From positions 3,732,501 to 3,796,500 of the forward strand of contig NZ_LT607750.1 in NCBI RefSeq assembly GCF_900090235.1: a DNA stretch of 64,000 nucleotides. The letters are read 5' to 3'. This DNA is from Micromonospora echinaurantiaca (GTDB taxonomy: Bacteria > Actinomycetota > Actinomycetes > Mycobacteriales > Micromonosporaceae). The notes under the pieces are model-generated. The model had not been told where the DNA came from and did no database searches. It worked only from the letters and a program-made list of their open reading frames with translations. A program made the position numbers and the translations under genes. How positions within the stretch are numbered: the first letter of the stretch is position 1; every line of letters begins with the position of its first letter. Shown piece by piece: positions 62,369 to 64,000 of the stretch.

Positions 62369-63772
62369 TCAGCCGTGCGCCTTGCCGCGGCCGCCGGGGC
62401 CGAGCTTCTTGCGCGGGCGTACGGAAATCTCGATCGGACTGCCCTCGAAGCCGAACTCCTCGCGGAGCTTGCGCTCGACGAAGCGCTGGTAACCGGCGTC
62501 CAGCGGACCCGTGGTGAAGAGCACGAACCGCGGCGGTGCCACCCCCGCCTGGGTGGCGAAGAGGATCTTCGGCGCCCGCCCACCTCGCACCGGGTGCGGG
62601 GTGGCCTGCACCAAGGCGGTCAGCCACGCGTTGAGCTGCGCGGTCGGCACCCGGGTCTCCCAGCTGGCCAACGCCTTGCGCAACGCCGGGGCGAGCTTGT
62701 CGACCGCCCGGCCGGTCCTGGCCGACAGGTTGAGCCGGATCGCCCACGGGATGCGGCGCAGCTCGCGCTCGATCTCCTTGTCCAGGTAGTACCGGCGGTC
62801 GGCGCCGACCAGGTCCCACTTGTTGAAGGCGATCACCAGCGCCCGGCCGGCGTCGGTGACCATGGACAGGATCCGCTGGTCCTGCTCGCTGATCACCTCA
62901 CTGGCGTCGAGCAGCACCACCGCCACCTCAGCGGCCTCGATCGCCGACGCGGTACGCAGGCTGGCGTAGTACTCGGTGCCGCTGGCCTTGCCGACCCGCT
63001 TGCGCAGCCCGGCGGTGTCCACCAGCTGCCAGGTCTCCCCGCCGATCTCGACCAGGCTGTCCACCGGGTCCACCGTGGTCCCGGCGACCGCGTCGACCAC
63101 CGCCCGCTCCTCCCCCGAGAAGCGGTTGAGCAGGCTCGACTTGCCCACGTTCGGCCGACCGACCAGCGCCACCCGGCGCGGGCCGCGGGGCCGGTGCTCC
63201 ACGATCTTCGGAGCCTCCGGCAGCGCGTCCATGATCGCGTCCAGCAGTTCACCGGAGCCGCGGCCGTGCAGCGCCGACACCGCGTGCGGCTCACCGAGGC
63301 CGAGCGACCACAGCGAGGTGGCCTCCATCTCGATCGCCGTGTTGTCCGCCTTGTTCGCCACCAGGATCACCGGCTTGGCGCTGCGCCGCAGCATCCGCAC
63401 CGCCGCCTCGTCCACGTCGGTGGAGCCCACCACCGCGTCGACCACGAAGAGCACCACGTCCGCGGTGGCCACCGCCGCCTCGGCCTGCGCCGCGATCGCC
63501 GCCGCCCGGTCCCGGGCGTCCGGCTCCCAACCGCCGGTGTCCACCACGGTGAACTGCCGGCCGGCCCACTGCGCGTCGTACGGGACCCGGTCGCGGGTCA
63601 CCCCGGGCACGTCCTCGACGACCGCCTGCCGGCGGCCGATGATCCGGTTCACCAGGGTCGACTTGCCCACGTTGGGGCGGCCGACCACGGCCACCACCGG
63701 CTGCGGACCGGGCTGCTCCTCGGTGTCGAGGTCCGGTTCCCGCAGCTCTACCCAGCCTTCGCTCTCGGTCAC
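62369..63772 (-). CDS. der: Ribosome biogenesis GTPase Der (EngA)
   Basis: Der is the essential tandem GTPase for 50S ribosomal subunit assembly. The 467-residue protein has two G domains, each with GRPNVGKS (near residues 31-38 and 205-212), switch regions ([10 protein letters not shown] and DTAGLRKRV), the NKAD and NKWD guanine motifs, and the C-terminal KH-like domain ending in a basic tail. GTG 63772 overlaps the cytidylate kinase stop by four bases, the usual cmk-der order in actinobacteria. It marks intact chromosome to the right of the element. Confidence 0.96.
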   Translation of the reverse strand: MTESEGWVELREPDLDTEEQPGPQPVVAVVGRPNVGKSTLVNRIIGRRQAVVEDVPGVTRDRVPYDAQWAGRQFTVVDTGGWEPDARDRAAAIAAQAEAAVATADVVLFVVDAVVGSTDVDEAAVRMLRRSAKPVILVANKADNTAIEMEATSLWSLGLGEPHAVSALHGRGSGELLDAIMDALPEAPKIVEHRPRGPRRVALVGRPNVGKSSLLNRFSGEERAVVDAVAGTTVDPVDSLVEIGGETWQLVDTAGLRKRVGKASGTEYYASLRTASAIEAAEVAVVLLDASEVISEQDQRILSMVTDAGRALVIAFNKWDLVGADRRYYLDKEIERELRRIPWAIRLNLSARTGRAVDKLAPALRKALASWETRVPTAQLNAWLTALVQATPHPVRGGRAPKILFATQAGVAPPRFVLFTTGPLDAGYQRFVERKLREEFGFEGSPIEISVRPRKKLGPGGRGKAHG

Positions 63773-64000
63773 GCCACTCCCCGCTCGGTGAGCAGCGCGC
63801 GCAGCCGCGCCACGACCTCGTCGATGCCCAGCTCGGTGGTGTCCAGCACGACCGCGTCCGGGGCCTGCTGCAACGGGTTCACCTTGCGGGTGGAGTCCAG
63901 CCGGTCCCGGCGAGCCAGGTCGGCGGCGGTGGCGGCCACGTCGGTGGCGTCCTCGGCGCTGCGCCGGGCGGCCCGGGCCGCCTCGGACGCGGTCAGGTAC
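63769..64000 (-). CDS. cmk: Cytidylate kinase, C-terminal part (cut by window edge)
   Basis: The last 76 codons are present. [20 protein letters not shown], then [20 protein letters not shown] and [18 protein letters not shown], are the conserved end of CMP kinase, which phosphorylates CMP and dCMP. The R-D-x-x-D-S-x-R substrate motif is complete. It is coupled to der. Confidence 0.93.
   Translation of the reverse strand, partial: YLTASEAARAARRSAEDATDVAATAADLARRDRLDSTRKVNPLQQAPDAVVLDTTELGIDEVVARLRALLTERGVA

Overview
The window is about 70% G+C with strongly G/C-biased third codon positions, many GTG starts and ATGA/GTGA gene overlaps. This, the family content, and the der/cytidylate kinase pair beside a tRNA-Pro(GGG) gene point to a filamentous actinobacterium, most likely a Micromonospora or Salinispora relative. 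That placement is inference; no rRNA is present.

Layout. (1) 0.4-4.2 kb: a coupled metabolic operon (APC permease, acetamidase/formamidase, GPP34 protein, GNAT acetyltransferase). (2) 5.2-19 kb: a defence island with a complete Wadjet system (jetABCD, minus strand), an integrase scrap, an XRE regulator, and a coupled plus-strand operon of a metallo-beta-lactamase-fold protein, an E2-E1-JAB triple fusion and a patatin-like phospholipase. The last operon resembles type II CBASS accessory machinery but has no visible CD-NTase. IS debris, a frameshifted gene and a tRNA-like sequence close this block. (3) 19.9-61.7 kb: an integrative and conjugative element. It carries accessory genes including a GGDEF cyclase and a two-gene DNA methyltransferase unit, a sigma-like regulator, a type IV secretion core (VirB2-like pilin, VirB6/TrbL-like channel, PrgI, VirB4, VirD4-type coupling protein), a replication-relaxation protein, a string of small cassette genes separated by strong hairpins, and a C40 peptidoglycan hydrolase. 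At the right end lie a LysM/BTAD membrane regulator, a divergent Hsp70-like membrane protein, an excisionase and a tyrosine integrase beside tRNA-Pro. (4) Within the element, 44.7-54.3 kb is foreign cargo: a carbamoyltransferase, a family-32-like glycosyltransferase and a GT25-GH16 fusion, flanked by an IS5-type remnant and two IS110 copies, one of them frameshifted. (5) 61.8-64 kb: chromosomal backbone (der, 3' end of cmk).

How it works together. The integrase and excisionase move the element in and out of the tRNA-Pro 3' end, and the type IV system with the coupling and relaxation proteins should transfer it. The recurring motif CCTG(A/T)CAG in non-coding gaps of the transfer region, including a 14-bp inverted repeat in a 675-bp gap, may be the element's operator or origin. 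The surrounding defence genes and the glycan cargo are typical passengers of such a hotspot. The left attachment site of the element was not found in the window.

The strongest candidates for a little-described system are the MBL / E2-E1-JAB / patatin operon and the carbamoyltransferase-GT32-GT25/GH16 cargo.
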